Shown: positions 7,228-14,894, numbered from the stretch's first letter. The stretch is 37,325 bases of DNA from a virus (IMGVR_UViG_3300007522_000035:1-37325), one strand, 5' to 3'. The notes: generated by a model not told the origin, from the sequence alone. A program made the numbers and translations.

Positions 7228-7297
7228 TGAATTGCGGCAGAGTCGAACTGCCCCCATTCGAAGTTATGAGCCTCGATGCTCCCACGAGCTGCGCTTC
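7228..7297 (-). tRNA. tRNA-Met-like gene (anticodon CAU), imperfect acceptor
   Basis: Perfect T-arm (GGCAG/CTGCC with loop TTCGACT), and an anticodon arm CGAGG/CTTCG with loop CTCATAA, giving anticodon CAU with U33 and A37. The D-arm is GCTC/GAGC with only a 4-nt loop (GTGG). The acceptor stem (GAAGCGC/GCAATTC) has two mismatched pairs and only one base separates it from the D-stem. The Met/initiator-like loop is clear, but the small D-loop and weak acceptor suggest a degenerate or unusually processed tRNA. No encoded CCA. Confidence 0.55.
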
Positions 7298-7454
7298 ATA
7301 AAAAACCACAGACGATCTGTTTCAATCAACTTCGTTGATCCATGGTTTACGGGACTCTGCCGCCCAATGCAAACGGCAGAAAGCTCATCTGATCTTTAGC
7401 GATGGACTAACAAAGCACAATGGTCCAAAGCATTTCAGAATGTTGCCCGATACT

Positions 7455-7682
7455 TCATTTAATCCTATGAATTCGCGCCGTAGTCTTCGTGATCATCTCG
7501 ATCTGGAATTCCACACCAGCATTCTCCACCTTCGCGCAGAAATTCTTGACGCAGCCCATCAGCGTGTAGTACGTCGCTTTCACTTTGACCGACTGGCCTA
7601 CCTTCATTTCTACGAATGGGTACTTGTAAGGTCGTCCTTGACGCGGCTTTTTTGGTACTGGAATTCCATCTTCGATTTTCAT
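7455..7682 (-). CDS. Small basic protein, 75 aa
   Basis: A 75-aa protein starting MKIEDGIPVPKKPRQGRPYKYPFVEMKVGQS. The GRPYKYPF segment and short beta-rich C-terminus resemble small phage early proteins with a Lys/Arg/Pro-rich N-terminus, perhaps nucleic-acid binding. The ATG overlaps the stop of the upstream gene (ATGA). It is the last protein gene before the tRNA-like interval. No named family recognised. Confidence 0.65.
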   Translation of the reverse strand: MKIEDGIPVPKKPRQGRPYKYPFVEMKVGQSVKVKATYYTLMGCVKNFCAKVENAGVEFQIEMITKTTARIHRIK

Positions 7683-8086
7683 GACCTGTGACCTACTCTA
7701 TATTCTTCATGGACTGAAATCAGTTCCATGATGTTCGCCGGAAGACTCCCGCGATCCGCTTCAATTTCTTTGATTCGCGATCTGAGACTGTTCGAATTGT
7801 AAGTCGCCTGGACAAGATCTCTTGTCATATCACACTCAGCAAGAGCATTGATCAACTCTTGCTTTGTGCGGTCTTTTGCGACACCGTAGAACTTATCAGT
7901 CCTTCGGTAAAAGGTCATCCCTGACTCCAATGCAAAACTCTGCATTCCTTCTTCGACCATCGCGCTCAGTAACTCTTCCTCGACTGCGGACGCTTCGAGC
8001 TTTACCTCTTTGTCCTGCCGAGCGATACGGTCCTTGTTCTTAATGATCGCTTCGAACTTCTCGGCTAAATCTTTTATTGACGCCAT
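7679..8086 (-). CDS. Helical hypothetical protein with coiled-coil N-terminus
   Basis: A 135-aa protein from the ATG at 8086 (MASIKDLAEKFEAIIK). A charged helix (residues about 1-45) is followed by a compact domain (EEGMQSFALESGMTFYRRTDKF) that resembles small phage proteins often encoded with recombination or ssDNA-binding genes, and a helical tail. An in-frame ATG at 8113 would add nine residues; I prefer 8086 because an AAAGG site precedes it, although the spacing is long. Function unknown. Confidence 0.65.
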   Translation of the reverse strand: MASIKDLAEKFEAIIKNKDRIARQDKEVKLEASAVEEELLSAMVEEGMQSFALESGMTFYRRTDKFYGVAKDRTKQELINALAECDMTRDLVQATYNSNSLRSRIKEIEADRGSLPANIMELISVHEEYRVGHRS

Positions 8087-8122
8087 AATATAGAACAACC
8101 TTTCATACAACACAATAGAAAC

Positions 8123-8545
8123 TTAGAGCCAAAAATGAAATCTATTCGGGAGTCCTTGGAGAAGTTCCGCATTACATCCCACCCTGGACTGCACAATTGC
8201 CAAGGCTTCTGTGAACGGCCTGCCCTGCAAATGCAGAGACATGGATTCCACAGCAGACTTCAGTTTCCCCCATCCTCGGTGGTCCAGATCTTTCGCGGCG
8301 GAGTGCTTGCGCCGCCACTTGCCGTAGATTTTGCACTGGTAGTACACCACGTTCGGCCACTCCTTCGGCGTGTATGTTGAATGACACTGCGCGTTGACTG
8401 TCTTGCGAGCGTCGTTCCTGGACTTCTTCTGCAGCCACCAGTCCAGTTCATGTGCGAGGATGTAGTCGAGGACTGGCTTATAGCAGACTACTATTGGTTC
8501 GAGACTGAAGTCTCGCTTTTTTCTTTTTGATACGATGTTTCGCAT
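8123..8545 (-). CDS. Basic hypothetical protein, 140 aa
   Basis: A Lys/Arg- and Trp-rich 140-aa protein with no family I recognise. The N-terminus is strongly basic (MRNIVSKRKKRDF) and the middle holds Trp-rich segments (LDWWLQKKSRND, KEWPNVVYYQCKIYGKWRRKH). Its ATG overlaps the stop of the SNF2 helicase gene, so it is probably coupled to it and may be a helicase partner or DNA-binding accessory; that is inferred from context only. Confidence 0.65.
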   Translation of the reverse strand: MRNIVSKRKKRDFSLEPIVVCYKPVLDYILAHELDWWLQKKSRNDARKTVNAQCHSTYTPKEWPNVVYYQCKIYGKWRRKHSAAKDLDHRGWGKLKSAVESMSLHLQGRPFTEALAIVQSRVGCNAELLQGLPNRFHFWL

Positions 8546-9963
8546 TAGAATACCTCCTCTTCCATTTCGTTGAGTAACACATCCACCAAATCACGCTTCT
8601 TCCCACGAGAGTCGATCAGTTTGGTCTCGACGGTGCCGACTGACACCAGTCGATACCAGACCACGTTCTTTGTCTGTCCCGGTCGATGCTGACGAGCCCG
8701 CATTTGATCGTAGTCTCCGGGACTCAGCATCCCCGAATTCAGTTCGATCCCGATACGACTTCGCGTCAAGTCAATCCCGGCAGATCCGGACTTCGCCTGA
8801 ATACCCATCACGTCGATGTTGTCGGGCATCGTCGCATGCGGCGTCAGGTCTTTCCTAGCGCCGGATATTTCACCGTAGCGAAGACCGAGAATCCTGCAGC
8901 ATTCAGATACGATCGCCAGGTCTTCTTTGAACCAGCCGTAAACACACACCGGCTCGCCGCAATCAATCAGCAGGTCCATCAGGACTTTGCGTTTCTCTGA
9001 GTCTACGGTTACGATCGTCTTCGTGTCGTCGTTTACGAACCCCTGAGCAAGCTGCAACAGCCTCAGAAACTGCACAGCACCATTGCTTGCGACTGCAGTC
9101 CGAACCTCGTCTGGTCGATCCTCGATGACTTTACGGATCTGAACGATGCTTTCCTTCCGCATCTCTTTGTAGATCTTCATTCCTGCAGGCGACAGTTTCA
9201 CGTCGATCTGAATGTCTTGTCTGTCTGGCAGGACCAGAACGTCGCTTGAGATGTAGTGCCGTATCAGGTTGAACTTGCGATGGAGTTCTTCGAGTTCGAT
9301 CCACTTGTCTACCTTTTGAGGGATGTACTGATTCATGATCGCATACCGATTGCGGTATCGCGTCCAGTATTTCCCGAAGATACCCTCATCGAGGAATCGA
9401 TACTGGGCGAATCCGTCTCCTGGATCATTTGGTAAAAATGTGCCAGTGAGTCCTGTCCGGGAACCAGCCCTCCTTCCGATCTGCCATGCGTGCTTCGACG
9501 CTTTCGCATTGACTGCGTGGCTCTTAATGCGATGGATCTCGTCGCATACGACCTTCTCCCACTGCACAGAATTCAGCACTTTCCATATTGCGTCACGCCA
9601 GAATGACTCATAATTCACGACGATGATCAGCGGCCGAAGATTCGCACGTTGAAGCCGGATCGCGTCCGCTGCTTTCTCGGCTTTCTTATTCGAGTTCTCC
9701 TTGCCGTCCAGTATGATCGTATCGAATTCACCCGGCGCGTGCTTCTCTGTTTCTCTACGCCAAACACCGAGAACTGCGCTGGGGCACAGAATCAGCGTTC
9801 GCTTCGTTCCCTGTGTTCCGACAAGTCGCAGGTTCTGAATTGTGATGTAGGTTTTTCCGCATCCCATTATGCAATCCAGCAATACATGAGGCTTCGAGTT
9901 CAGGTACTCAATCGCCGCTAATTGATGACTCCATGTTTGTACTTTTGGCTCGACGACGCTCAC
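8545..9963 (-). CDS. SNF2/superfamily 2 DNA helicase
   Basis: A 472-aa SF2 ATPase of SNF2 type: Walker A GCGKT near the N-terminus (LLDCIMGCGKTYITI), motif II DEIH, motif III TGT, and a C-terminal RecA domain ending in the SNF2-typical GIDLTRSRIG...MRARQHRPGQTKNV. Phage proteins of this kind remodel or unwind DNA in replication and recombination. I place the start at GTG 9963, eight bases after a GGAGG site and overlapping the previous stop as GTGA; the frame continues nine codons upstream to another GTG. Confidence 0.9.
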   Translation of the reverse strand: MSVVEPKVQTWSHQLAAIEYLNSKPHVLLDCIMGCGKTYITIQNLRLVGTQGTKRTLILCPSAVLGVWRRETEKHAPGEFDTIILDGKENSNKKAEKAADAIRLQRANLRPLIIVVNYESFWRDAIWKVLNSVQWEKVVCDEIHRIKSHAVNAKASKHAWQIGRRAGSRTGLTGTFLPNDPGDGFAQYRFLDEGIFGKYWTRYRNRYAIMNQYIPQKVDKWIELEELHRKFNLIRHYISSDVLVLPDRQDIQIDVKLSPAGMKIYKEMRKESIVQIRKVIEDRPDEVRTAVASNGAVQFLRLLQLAQGFVNDDTKTIVTVDSEKRKVLMDLLIDCGEPVCVYGWFKEDLAIVSECCRILGLRYGEISGARKDLTPHATMPDNIDVMGIQAKSGSAGIDLTRSRIGIELNSGMLSPGDYDQMRARQHRPGQTKNVVWYRLVSVGTVETKLIDSRGKKRDLVDVLLNEMEEEVF

Positions 9964-10160
9964 CGGACATTCCTCCAATGTTCCTGCCACATATCATTCC
10001 AGTGATCCTGCGTTCGCTCGAAGCAGATATTACACTCCACCGTGTAATTCAGTTCCTCTTGCACATACTGAGTGTTCATCCGCAGCCTAGTCGCGCCGCG
10101 TGTACCGCAGGAACGGCATCGTGGACCGAAGATCCAGTTCCATAGTTTAGAAAGCGTCAC
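9960..10160 (-). CDS. Small zinc-ribbon protein, 66 aa
   Basis: A 66-aa protein with two cysteine pairs, CRSCG (about residue 15) and CNICF (about residue 43), a minimal zinc ribbon. It starts with GTG overlapping the previous stop (GTGA), and its own stop overlaps the helicase start, so it is tightly coupled to the SNF2 gene. Probably a nucleic-acid-binding accessory; function not known. Confidence 0.65.
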   Translation of the reverse strand: MTLSKLWNWIFGPRCRSCGTRGATRLRMNTQYVQEELNYTVECNICFERTQDHWNDMWQEHWRNVR

Positions 10161-10675
10161 TTCGTCGCCTCCAATAAATTATTCATCTTGCAGTTCAGCC
10201 AGTCACCATCCAGCACATTCACGCCGTGCGGCCACTCACCAGTCAGGTAAAACCATGCCAGTCTCTGCGCCATGTAAGTTGTTCCGAACAACTTAACGAC
10301 CAGCCGGCCACCCTCCACATGCGCCGCTTGCACATTGAAGAAACCATCTTCACCCTGCGATGAGAAACTCCCAAGCACAGAGTCATACTTCAGCGTGTTC
10401 CGTAAAAGCTCGTGGGTCAGTTCGCCCTGGAACTTTGTTCTTGCGCGTTCTTTGTCACAGACTTGAGACACTGCGAGACTTGATTCCACAGTCTGGTATT
10501 TTCTGTCGATACCAGTCATCAGTTCGACTAGACAATCATCAACTGCTGCGAGTTCATCTTCGTCTTCGATCCCTGTCATGCTCTTCAAACCCATGCGATG
10601 TATTTCAAGAAGTTGTCTAACGGCATTCAGTCCAACCAGCTTCAACTTCAACGCCTTCGTACGTTCACTTTCCAC
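10157..10675 (-). CDS. Degenerate HNH-family protein
   Basis: 172 aa from a GTG at 10675 that sits seven bases after AAGGAG; an upstream in-frame ATG at 10708 has no such site. The C-terminus (AQRLAWFYLTGEWPHGVNVLDGDW...MNNLLEAT) follows the phage HNH pattern HRLAW.Y.GEWP..IDH.NGD...N..NLREAT, but the first His is Gln and the central Asp-His is Asn-Val, so nuclease activity is unlikely. The N-terminal two-thirds is helical and unrecognised. It may be a co-opted DNA-binding relic of an HNH endonuclease. Confidence 0.65.
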   Translation of the reverse strand: MESERTKALKLKLVGLNAVRQLLEIHRMGLKSMTGIEDEDELAAVDDCLVELMTGIDRKYQTVESSLAVSQVCDKERARTKFQGELTHELLRNTLKYDSVLGSFSSQGEDGFFNVQAAHVEGGRLVVKLFGTTYMAQRLAWFYLTGEWPHGVNVLDGDWLNCKMNNLLEATK

Positions 10676-10904
10676 TGTAAATCTCCTTCGTAAACACTTC
10701 GAACACACGTAATATGTCAGCCTGATTTTCGACGCCGATCATCGCAGAACACTTCGACAAATTGATGTGGATCTCGGCTACGATCCTGTCCGGCAGTATC
10801 TCAACTACCATGCCGTTGCGACGGCCGAGGTTCTTGTAGAAGCACCCAGGAAAAGTTCCTGTGGTGAATCCCTGATCTTCCAGCCACTCTTTTGTGATCT
10901 TCAT
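10665..10904 (-). CDS. Hypothetical protein, 79 aa
   Basis: A compact mixed alpha/beta 79-aa protein (MKITKEWLEDQGF at the N-terminus; a strand-rich middle GMVVEILPDRIVAEIHI; a C-terminal helix ADILRVFEVF). Similar short proteins starting with a 'T.eWL...GF' helix occur in phage early regions. GGAG precedes the ATG by eight bases. The stop overlaps the GTG-started HNH-like gene by 11 nt. Function unknown. Confidence 0.65.
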   Translation of the reverse strand: MKITKEWLEDQGFTTGTFPGCFYKNLGRRNGMVVEILPDRIVAEIHINLSKCSAMIGVENQADILRVFEVFTKEIYSGK

Positions 10905-10948
10905 TTAGTTTCTCCAATTTGCCACCGACCGGCGACATTTCAATGTTT

Positions 10949-11191
10949 TCAAGACCTGCATCCACTGGCAGGTTTCGAGTATGATCTTCTCATCGCCGCG
11001 ATGAACGCCAGGTTCTTCTTGACCTGCTCAGCCTTCAGCGCCAGACGATCTTCTTTCCTCGCCACCGCCTTGGCGATCTGCTCGGGCGACGATCGAGACC
11101 GCAAAGCGAATCCAGATGTCGGCGCGGGCTTGGTCTCTGCGGAATTGATTGACATTGCTACGGCAATCATAATGTTTGTTAGGCCATTCAT
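10949..11191 (-). CDS. Hypothetical protein, 80 aa
   Basis: An 80-aa protein with a moderately hydrophobic N-terminus (MNGLTNIMIAVAMSINSAET) and a basic helical C-terminal half (KAVARKEDRLALKAEQVKKNLAFIAAMRR). Its start overlaps the CsrA-like gene's stop (ATGA), so the two are co-translated. No family recognised. Confidence 0.6.
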   Translation of the reverse strand: MNGLTNIMIAVAMSINSAETKPAPTSGFALRSRSSPEQIAKAVARKEDRLALKAEQVKKNLAFIAAMRRSYSKPASGCRS

Positions 11192-11475
11192 TTCGCCTTC
11201 ATCCTTTCAATAATCGCAGCCCGCTTCGGGACATGCGCCACAGGGATCACAACTTCTTGCAGTTTGGCAACCAAACTGTTCGCTGCGACATTCACAACAG
11301 CCTCGGGTGGGTCGAGGCTGATCGCATCCGGCCTGAGAATCACCCAGTCACGCGGAGCGTCGATTCCGATGCGAGCGGACTTGCCTCGCACGTCAACCAG
11401 CATCAACGAAATCACAGTCCCGTCAGGAGACTGGATAAATATCTTCTCGCTTAGATTGCGTTTTAGTACCAACAT
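11188..11475 (-). CDS. csrA: CsrA/RsmA-family RNA-binding translational regulator
   Basis: 95 aa. Residues 1-55 match CsrA: MLVLKRNLSEKIFI, a DGTVISLMLVDVRG strand pair, and RIGIDAPRDWVILRPD. CsrA dimers bind GGA motifs in mRNA leaders and block or stabilise translation. The RNA-contact positions Leu4 and Arg6 and the late Arg (here Arg48, after a small insertion relative to Escherichia coli Arg44) are kept. The C-terminal 40 residues are an extra helical tail. It sits in a coupled operon of small early genes, suggesting takeover or tuning of host and phage mRNA translation. Confidence 0.85.
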   Translation of the reverse strand: MLVLKRNLSEKIFIQSPDGTVISLMLVDVRGKSARIGIDAPRDWVILRPDAISLDPPEAVVNVAANSLVAKLQEVVIPVAHVPKRAAIIERMKAK

Positions 11476-11720
11476 TACTCAGAGATCCTTTCTTTCTTTT
11501 TACTTCGTGTCTTATGGGCATGCATCAAATACAGGTTCCACTCAAGCTGCGCGACACTTGCGGCGATCTTCGAAGTGAACGGCCTGACCGGAACTTCAGG
11601 GTAGTTCTTTCCAGCCGCAGGCTTCGCCGTCCATAGTCGAGGACCGAGGACGTATCCTCGTTCTGTGCGGAGTTCGTATCCGAACTCATCGTTCCCGACG
11701 ATGTTTATCTTTGTGGTCAT
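11475..11720 (-). CDS. Hypothetical protein, 81 aa
   Basis: An 81-aa basic protein (MTTKINIVGNDEFGYELRTERGYVLGPRLW) with a short beta-rich start and a helical Lys/Arg-rich C-terminus (HAHKTRSKKKERISE). Its TAA overlaps the ATG of the CsrA-like gene (TAATG), so CsrA translation may depend on it. No family recognised. Confidence 0.6.
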   Translation of the reverse strand: MTTKINIVGNDEFGYELRTERGYVLGPRLWTAKPAAGKNYPEVPVRPFTSKIAASVAQLEWNLYLMHAHKTRSKKKERISE

Positions 11721-12133
11721 TCGGTGTCCTCAACATAGAAGCCGCCATTGCCTTCCTCTCTGGACACCCACTGCGGAAACGGCAGATTTTTTCGAAGGCA
11801 TCGGACTTTGCATCCTAATTCCCGGACAGTGCATCCAGTTAAATCCGATACAGAAAGCCATTTCAGAGTTTGTTGTCGCTGGTAGTGATCCACGCCCCTT
11901 CTCAGCACATGATCGGGGTCGGTGATCTCGACCCAATCCGGTTTAACCCACTCGTACGAATCGCACCCATCGAGCCGCTGCCAGTTTGTTGCGTGAAGCT
12001 GCATGCAGATCATGCCTGACCGCTTGCTTTCGACCACCGTCCGGCCATCTGCTCGAATGCCGACAATGTGGCATCTCAAGCCAGTTTCGTTTTCCCACCA
12101 CTCGCCAGACTTCGGCTTCTTTTCGGAACTCAT
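11717..12133 (-). CDS. Hypothetical protein, 138 aa
   Basis: A 138-aa protein. The first half (EWWENETGLRCHIVGIRADGRTVVES) looks like a small beta-barrel, and the C-terminal half has a possible helix-turn-helix-like segment (SVSDLTGCTVRELGCKVRCL). The ATG at 12133 has GAGGAGG seven bases upstream; a GTG one codon earlier is in frame. It overlaps both neighbours. Function unknown. Confidence 0.6.
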   Translation of the reverse strand: MSSEKKPKSGEWWENETGLRCHIVGIRADGRTVVESKRSGMICMQLHATNWQRLDGCDSYEWVKPDWVEITDPDHVLRRGVDHYQRQQTLKWLSVSDLTGCTVRELGCKVRCLRKNLPFPQWVSREEGNGGFYVEDTE

Positions 12134-12366
12134 CACTCATCCTCCTCAGGTATAAACACCGCTCTTCGCTGAGACCCGACACGCTCAAGCCTCACTTGTT
12201 TTCGTTTGACCATATCGCTGATCGACCGGACGTTCGTTGTTGCACCATCCGCAAAAGTGAACTGATACTCATAGTTGTGACCCCGGAACTTGTCCGGTGT
12301 GTCCACAAATTTCTGAGTTGGGCAGTCTCCGGACTTGATGCGTTGCAGTGCTTCTTCGCTCGTCAT
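12133..12366 (-). CDS. Hypothetical protein, 77 aa
   Basis: A 77-aa protein (MTSEEALQRIKSGDCPTQKF...), helical at the start, then a beta-rich middle (YEYQFTFADGATTNVRSISDMVKRKQV) and a basic end. AGGAG lies seven bases before the ATG at 12366. The frame continues upstream for 60 codons, but that part is a shadow of the next gene. Function unknown. Confidence 0.65.
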   Translation of the reverse strand: MTSEEALQRIKSGDCPTQKFVDTPDKFRGHNYEYQFTFADGATTNVRSISDMVKRKQVRLERVGSQRRAVFIPEEDE

Positions 12367-12376
12367 TCGTCTTCTC

Positions 12377-12871
12377 CTAGTGAAACCTAATCGGCTTATT
12401 GCAAACCACAGACGCCACAGCAGCAATGAACAACGCATCCCATAGTTGTTCAAATCCTTGTGGCCACTTATCCTTGACCGCCAGCAGTTCCAGCATTTCG
12501 TCCAGTAGTTTGTAACTGGAACCAATAGACACAGAGTAACCTGCATCAGAATCCGCGAAGATCGGATCGTCGAAACGATCCGGAAGATACCAACCAGACG
12601 TATCAGAATGACTGATAAGATGGCTGTTCAGGTTCGTCACAGACCCTGATACTTCGTCGTGTGGACTGTATTGAAGTCCTTTCATCGATGCATACTCCGC
12701 ACGCAGAAGATGGATTCCAAGATAAAATTGCGTTAAAGAATTGATTGAATCTGATGGTTCCATAGATTCGAGTATCCAGAGTGCCACACGTTCAGCCAGT
12801 GGATTTTCCAGATATTTTATATTTGCGACGACGTCGTAAGCGGAAGTGTCAACGCTAATGCCCAGCCCCAT
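12377..12871 (-). CDS. Hypothetical protein, 164 aa
   Basis: A 164-aa acidic, helical protein (MGLGISVDTSAYDVVANIKYLENPLAERVALWILE). The start at 12871 follows GGAG by ten bases; an upstream in-frame ATG (12895) lacks a site. It reads through several hydrophobic helices without a membrane segment. No family recognised. It begins 24 nt after the preceding minus-strand gene. Confidence 0.6.
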   Translation of the reverse strand: MGLGISVDTSAYDVVANIKYLENPLAERVALWILESMEPSDSINSLTQFYLGIHLLRAEYASMKGLQYSPHDEVSGSVTNLNSHLISHSDTSGWYLPDRFDDPIFADSDAGYSVSIGSSYKLLDEMLELLAVKDKWPQGFEQLWDALFIAAVASVVCNKPIRFH

Positions 12872-12895
12872 CTTCGATTCTCCTTCGTTAAACAA

Positions 12896-13315
12896 TTATC
12901 TCACGCTGGCGTACAGCACATCACAGACAAGACTGTGATACTGGTTCACCGTGTACTTATGCGGCATCTCGTAACACTTACGATTCCGCCACTGATAATC
13001 GAACCAGATCTTGTGGATCTCGTCCTGATCTGTGATCGCACCGGAGGACAACTCTCGCAGCACGATCCTGTTCTGTTCGTCCCATCGCATGAAGTTGCCA
13101 TCACGAGGAAGCAGCAGTCTGTTACCCTCCCATACGATCGACATAAGTTTCCACACCGGATACTTCGCGCCGTTGATCTCAACGGCCAGCATCTGAACAC
13201 CTTTTCGAGACTCAATGGAAGTTGTCGGGACGACGCACTTTTCAAGGAACACAACGCCGTCGTAGTTGATCTTGTATGCCGGCGCGAAGTCGATTGGTCG
13301 CTGTGAAATGTTCAA
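12896..13315 (-). CDS. Hypothetical protein with weak NUMOD4-like N-terminus, TTG start
   Basis: 139 aa. The frame opens with TTG immediately after an in-frame TAG, which is also the previous gene's stop (TAG-TTG), so a TTG start coupled to the upstream gene is the only way to include the N-terminus; AAGG lies about 13 bases before it. The segment APAYKINYDGVVFL...VEINGAKYPVWKLMSIVW loosely resembles the NUMOD4 module of homing endonucleases (YeVSNlGRV...VHRLVA.AF), but no HNH residues follow. The resemblance may be coincidental. Confidence 0.55.
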   Translation of the reverse strand: MNISQRPIDFAPAYKINYDGVVFLEKCVVPTTSIESRKGVQMLAVEINGAKYPVWKLMSIVWEGNRLLLPRDGNFMRWDEQNRIVLRELSSGAITDQDEIHKIWFDYQWRNRKCYEMPHKYTVNQYHSLVCDVLYASVR

Positions 13316-13741
13316 CTACACATGACCCTTCCAAAGTTGAGCGACATCCTCGTTCGCTTCACACCAACCGAACTCATCACAGTCAACTCCGTTTTCCTGC
13401 CAATTACGCTGTTTCCCCTCACGGAGGTAATGTGCCGTTACGAGTAGTCCGAGCCCCTGCACACACTTGAAAAAGAACCCCTCTTCTTCGTGCATAATGG
13501 TAAGCACCAGGCCGAAGTCAACGAGTGCTGTGGCTTCCAGATGACCACTGTCATAGATGAACCGTGGCTCCCCGTTCGATTTGCACGCATTACGTGCGTT
13601 CAGGTATCGTGCGAGGACGTTACCCTTCTCGTCGATCGAAGTGATGATCGCGACCAGTGATGTACATGGCCTGTCGGACTCATTGATGATGACTGCGTCA
13701 CCGACGCTGATTTTTGTTTTGTTCATTCGGATTTTTCCCAT
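13316..13741 (-). CDS. Hypothetical protein, 141 aa
   Basis: A 141-aa protein. Residues 10-60 are beta-rich with a KOW/SH3-like feel (KISVGDAVIINESDRPCTSLVAIITSIDEKGNVLARYL), and the rest is mixed. The real start may be the ATG five codons in (13726), which has a weak GGGA site; the outer ATG has none. Function unknown. Confidence 0.6.
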   Translation of the reverse strand: MGKIRMNKTKISVGDAVIINESDRPCTSLVAIITSIDEKGNVLARYLNARNACKSNGEPRFIYDSGHLEATALVDFGLVLTIMHEEEGFFFKCVQGLGLLVTAHYLREGKQRNWQENGVDCDEFGWCEANEDVAQLWKGHV

Positions 13742-13793
13742 CGGTTAAGTATAAAAGTGAAACAGAGAACGACTTTTATGCATAGAAATATGC

Positions 13794-13943
13794 TTAGAAC
13801 TCTCCCTGTTGGCGACGATAATCATAAATATGACGCTCCAGGTCTCCGATACGGTCTTTTGCGTCTTCCAACTGCCCGCTCAGAATGTCGATCGTCTTCT
13901 TCTGTTCTTCGATCTTTTCGATCAATCTGTGGATGATGCTCAT
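13794..13943 (-). CDS. 49-aa coiled-coil protein
   Basis: A small open frame from the ATG at 13943 to TAA at 13794, encoding a highly charged helix (MSIIHRLIEKIEEQKKTIDI...ILSGQLEDAKDRIGDLERHIY) with clear heptad spacing. Its start overlaps the stop of the preceding gene as TAATG, the coupling pattern used throughout this block, which supports it as a real gene. Likely a small oligomerising protein; function unknown. Confidence 0.65.
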   Translation of the reverse strand: MSIIHRLIEKIEEQKKTIDILSGQLEDAKDRIGDLERHIYDYRRQQGEF

Positions 13944-14317
13944 TACAGTAGCCCCATTTCAAAGTCCAAAACTTCTCTCCGCTGATCCCTGAACGCCAGG
14001 AACACAGAATGCCAAAGGTCGTTGATTATCTCATTTTCATTGATGTTGATTATCTCCAGGTCTTTACCGTCGTCGTCAACGACCACGAGTTCAGTGATGA
14101 CGGCGTCAGTTATCTGCGGATCGGGGGTTCCCGGAACCATCACTATCTGTCCTGTATTATCAAAGATCTTGCTGGATCGCACAGGACCGAATCGCACGCT
14201 GTACTCAACAGTCGCGCGGCCGAACAAGGAATCGGCGAACATGAACGGATGGAACTGCCACTTGCCGGATTCAATGCCGGTCCCTTTGTTCATTGAAAAT
14301 CTATTTACTGCGAACAT
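13943..14317 (-). CDS. Hypothetical protein, 124 aa
   Basis: A 124-aa, beta-rich protein (WQFHPFMFADSLFGRATVEYSVRFGPVRSS; ITELVVVDDDGKDLEIININ) with an acidic helical C-terminus. Its start overlaps the upstream gene by 13 nt and its stop couples to the 49-aa coiled-coil gene. No family recognised. Confidence 0.6.
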   Translation of the reverse strand: MFAVNRFSMNKGTGIESGKWQFHPFMFADSLFGRATVEYSVRFGPVRSSKIFDNTGQIVMVPGTPDPQITDAVITELVVVDDDGKDLEIININENEIINDLWHSVFLAFRDQRREVLDFEMGLL

Positions 14318-14643
14318 GTTTCGCTCCCTTTCATTAAAGACAGGTACTCTTTAACTTCGTGGTCAGCCATCGGCTGACCGTAGTCAATGATCGTTTTTAC
14401 CATCCAGTCGTAGCCACAAAACCCCAAAGAATTCTTGCGCAGCTTACGCGCCTCTGCTGCGTCAACTTCACGGACGTCTATTCTCGCGCCCCATCCATCG
14501 CCCCAACTGTAATGAAACGATCTCTGCTCGATGAGCTTCTTTGCAGTGAACTTCTTGACGATTACGTAAGACCGTCCTTCGCCGGACCACTTACTATTCC
14601 ACGAATTGTTTCCTGGCATGCTGAGTTCGAATGCTAGTATCAT
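14305..14643 (-). CDS. Conserved-looking phage protein, 112 aa
   Basis: A 112-aa protein with a Trp/Gly-rich N-terminus (MILAFELSMPGNNSWNSKWSGEGRSYVIV) and a helical end. The opening pattern (LSMPG..SWN..WSGEG) is one I associate with uncharacterised phage early proteins in many siphoviruses; no function is known to me. The start overlaps the previous stop (ATGA). Confidence 0.65.
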   Translation of the reverse strand: MILAFELSMPGNNSWNSKWSGEGRSYVIVKKFTAKKLIEQRSFHYSWGDGWGARIDVREVDAAEARKLRKNSLGFCGYDWMVKTIIDYGQPMADHEVKEYLSLMKGSETCSQ

Positions 14644-14894
14644 TGTTCACCGTCCTTCATTCGATCGCGACGATCATCGGCGGCCAGTGCCTTCGGATCG
14701 TCGAAGTGTGGGTCACTGAAGACAGCGAGGATCTCGCAGATCTCGTCTCCGGAAAGAATATCTTCGTGGTATTCGATTAGATCCTCGATACTGTCGTACG
14801 ATTGCTTTTTCTGTCCTCCGAATTCAAGATCTACTCGGTCGTAAAAAACCTGTGTGATCGCGTATCCTGATCCGGTGTAACGGATTGCTGACAT
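14640..14894 (-). CDS. Hypothetical protein, 84 aa
   Basis: 84 aa from the ATG at 14894 (MSAIRYTGSGYAITQVFYDRVDLEFGGQ), with AAGGA upstream. The second half is acidic and helical (SIEDLIEYHEDILSGDEICEILAVFSD). The frame stays open to 15197, but that extension overlaps the MutS-like gene in another frame and is not protein-like. It lies 2 nt after the MutS-like stop. Function unknown. Confidence 0.6.
   Translation of the reverse strand: MSAIRYTGSGYAITQVFYDRVDLEFGGQKKQSYDSIEDLIEYHEDILSGDEICEILAVFSDPHFDDPKALAADDRRDRMKDGEQ

Larger units (their letters stand above)
7150..7317. repeat. 16-bp direct repeat forming the 5' leaders of both tRNA genes
   Basis: AAAACCACAGACGATC occurs at 7150-7165 and 7302-7317. 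On the minus strand each copy, followed by a T-rich stretch ending in ATGAA, lies directly upstream of a tRNA gene (7066-7137 and 7228-7297). The shared leader suggests tandem duplication of a tRNA unit, or a conserved processing signal. Confidence 0.7.

Noticed and set aside
10676-10708. ATG start at 10708 for the degenerate HNH gene
   Set aside because: No ribosome site precedes it, whereas the GTG at 10675 has AAGGAG at seven bases.
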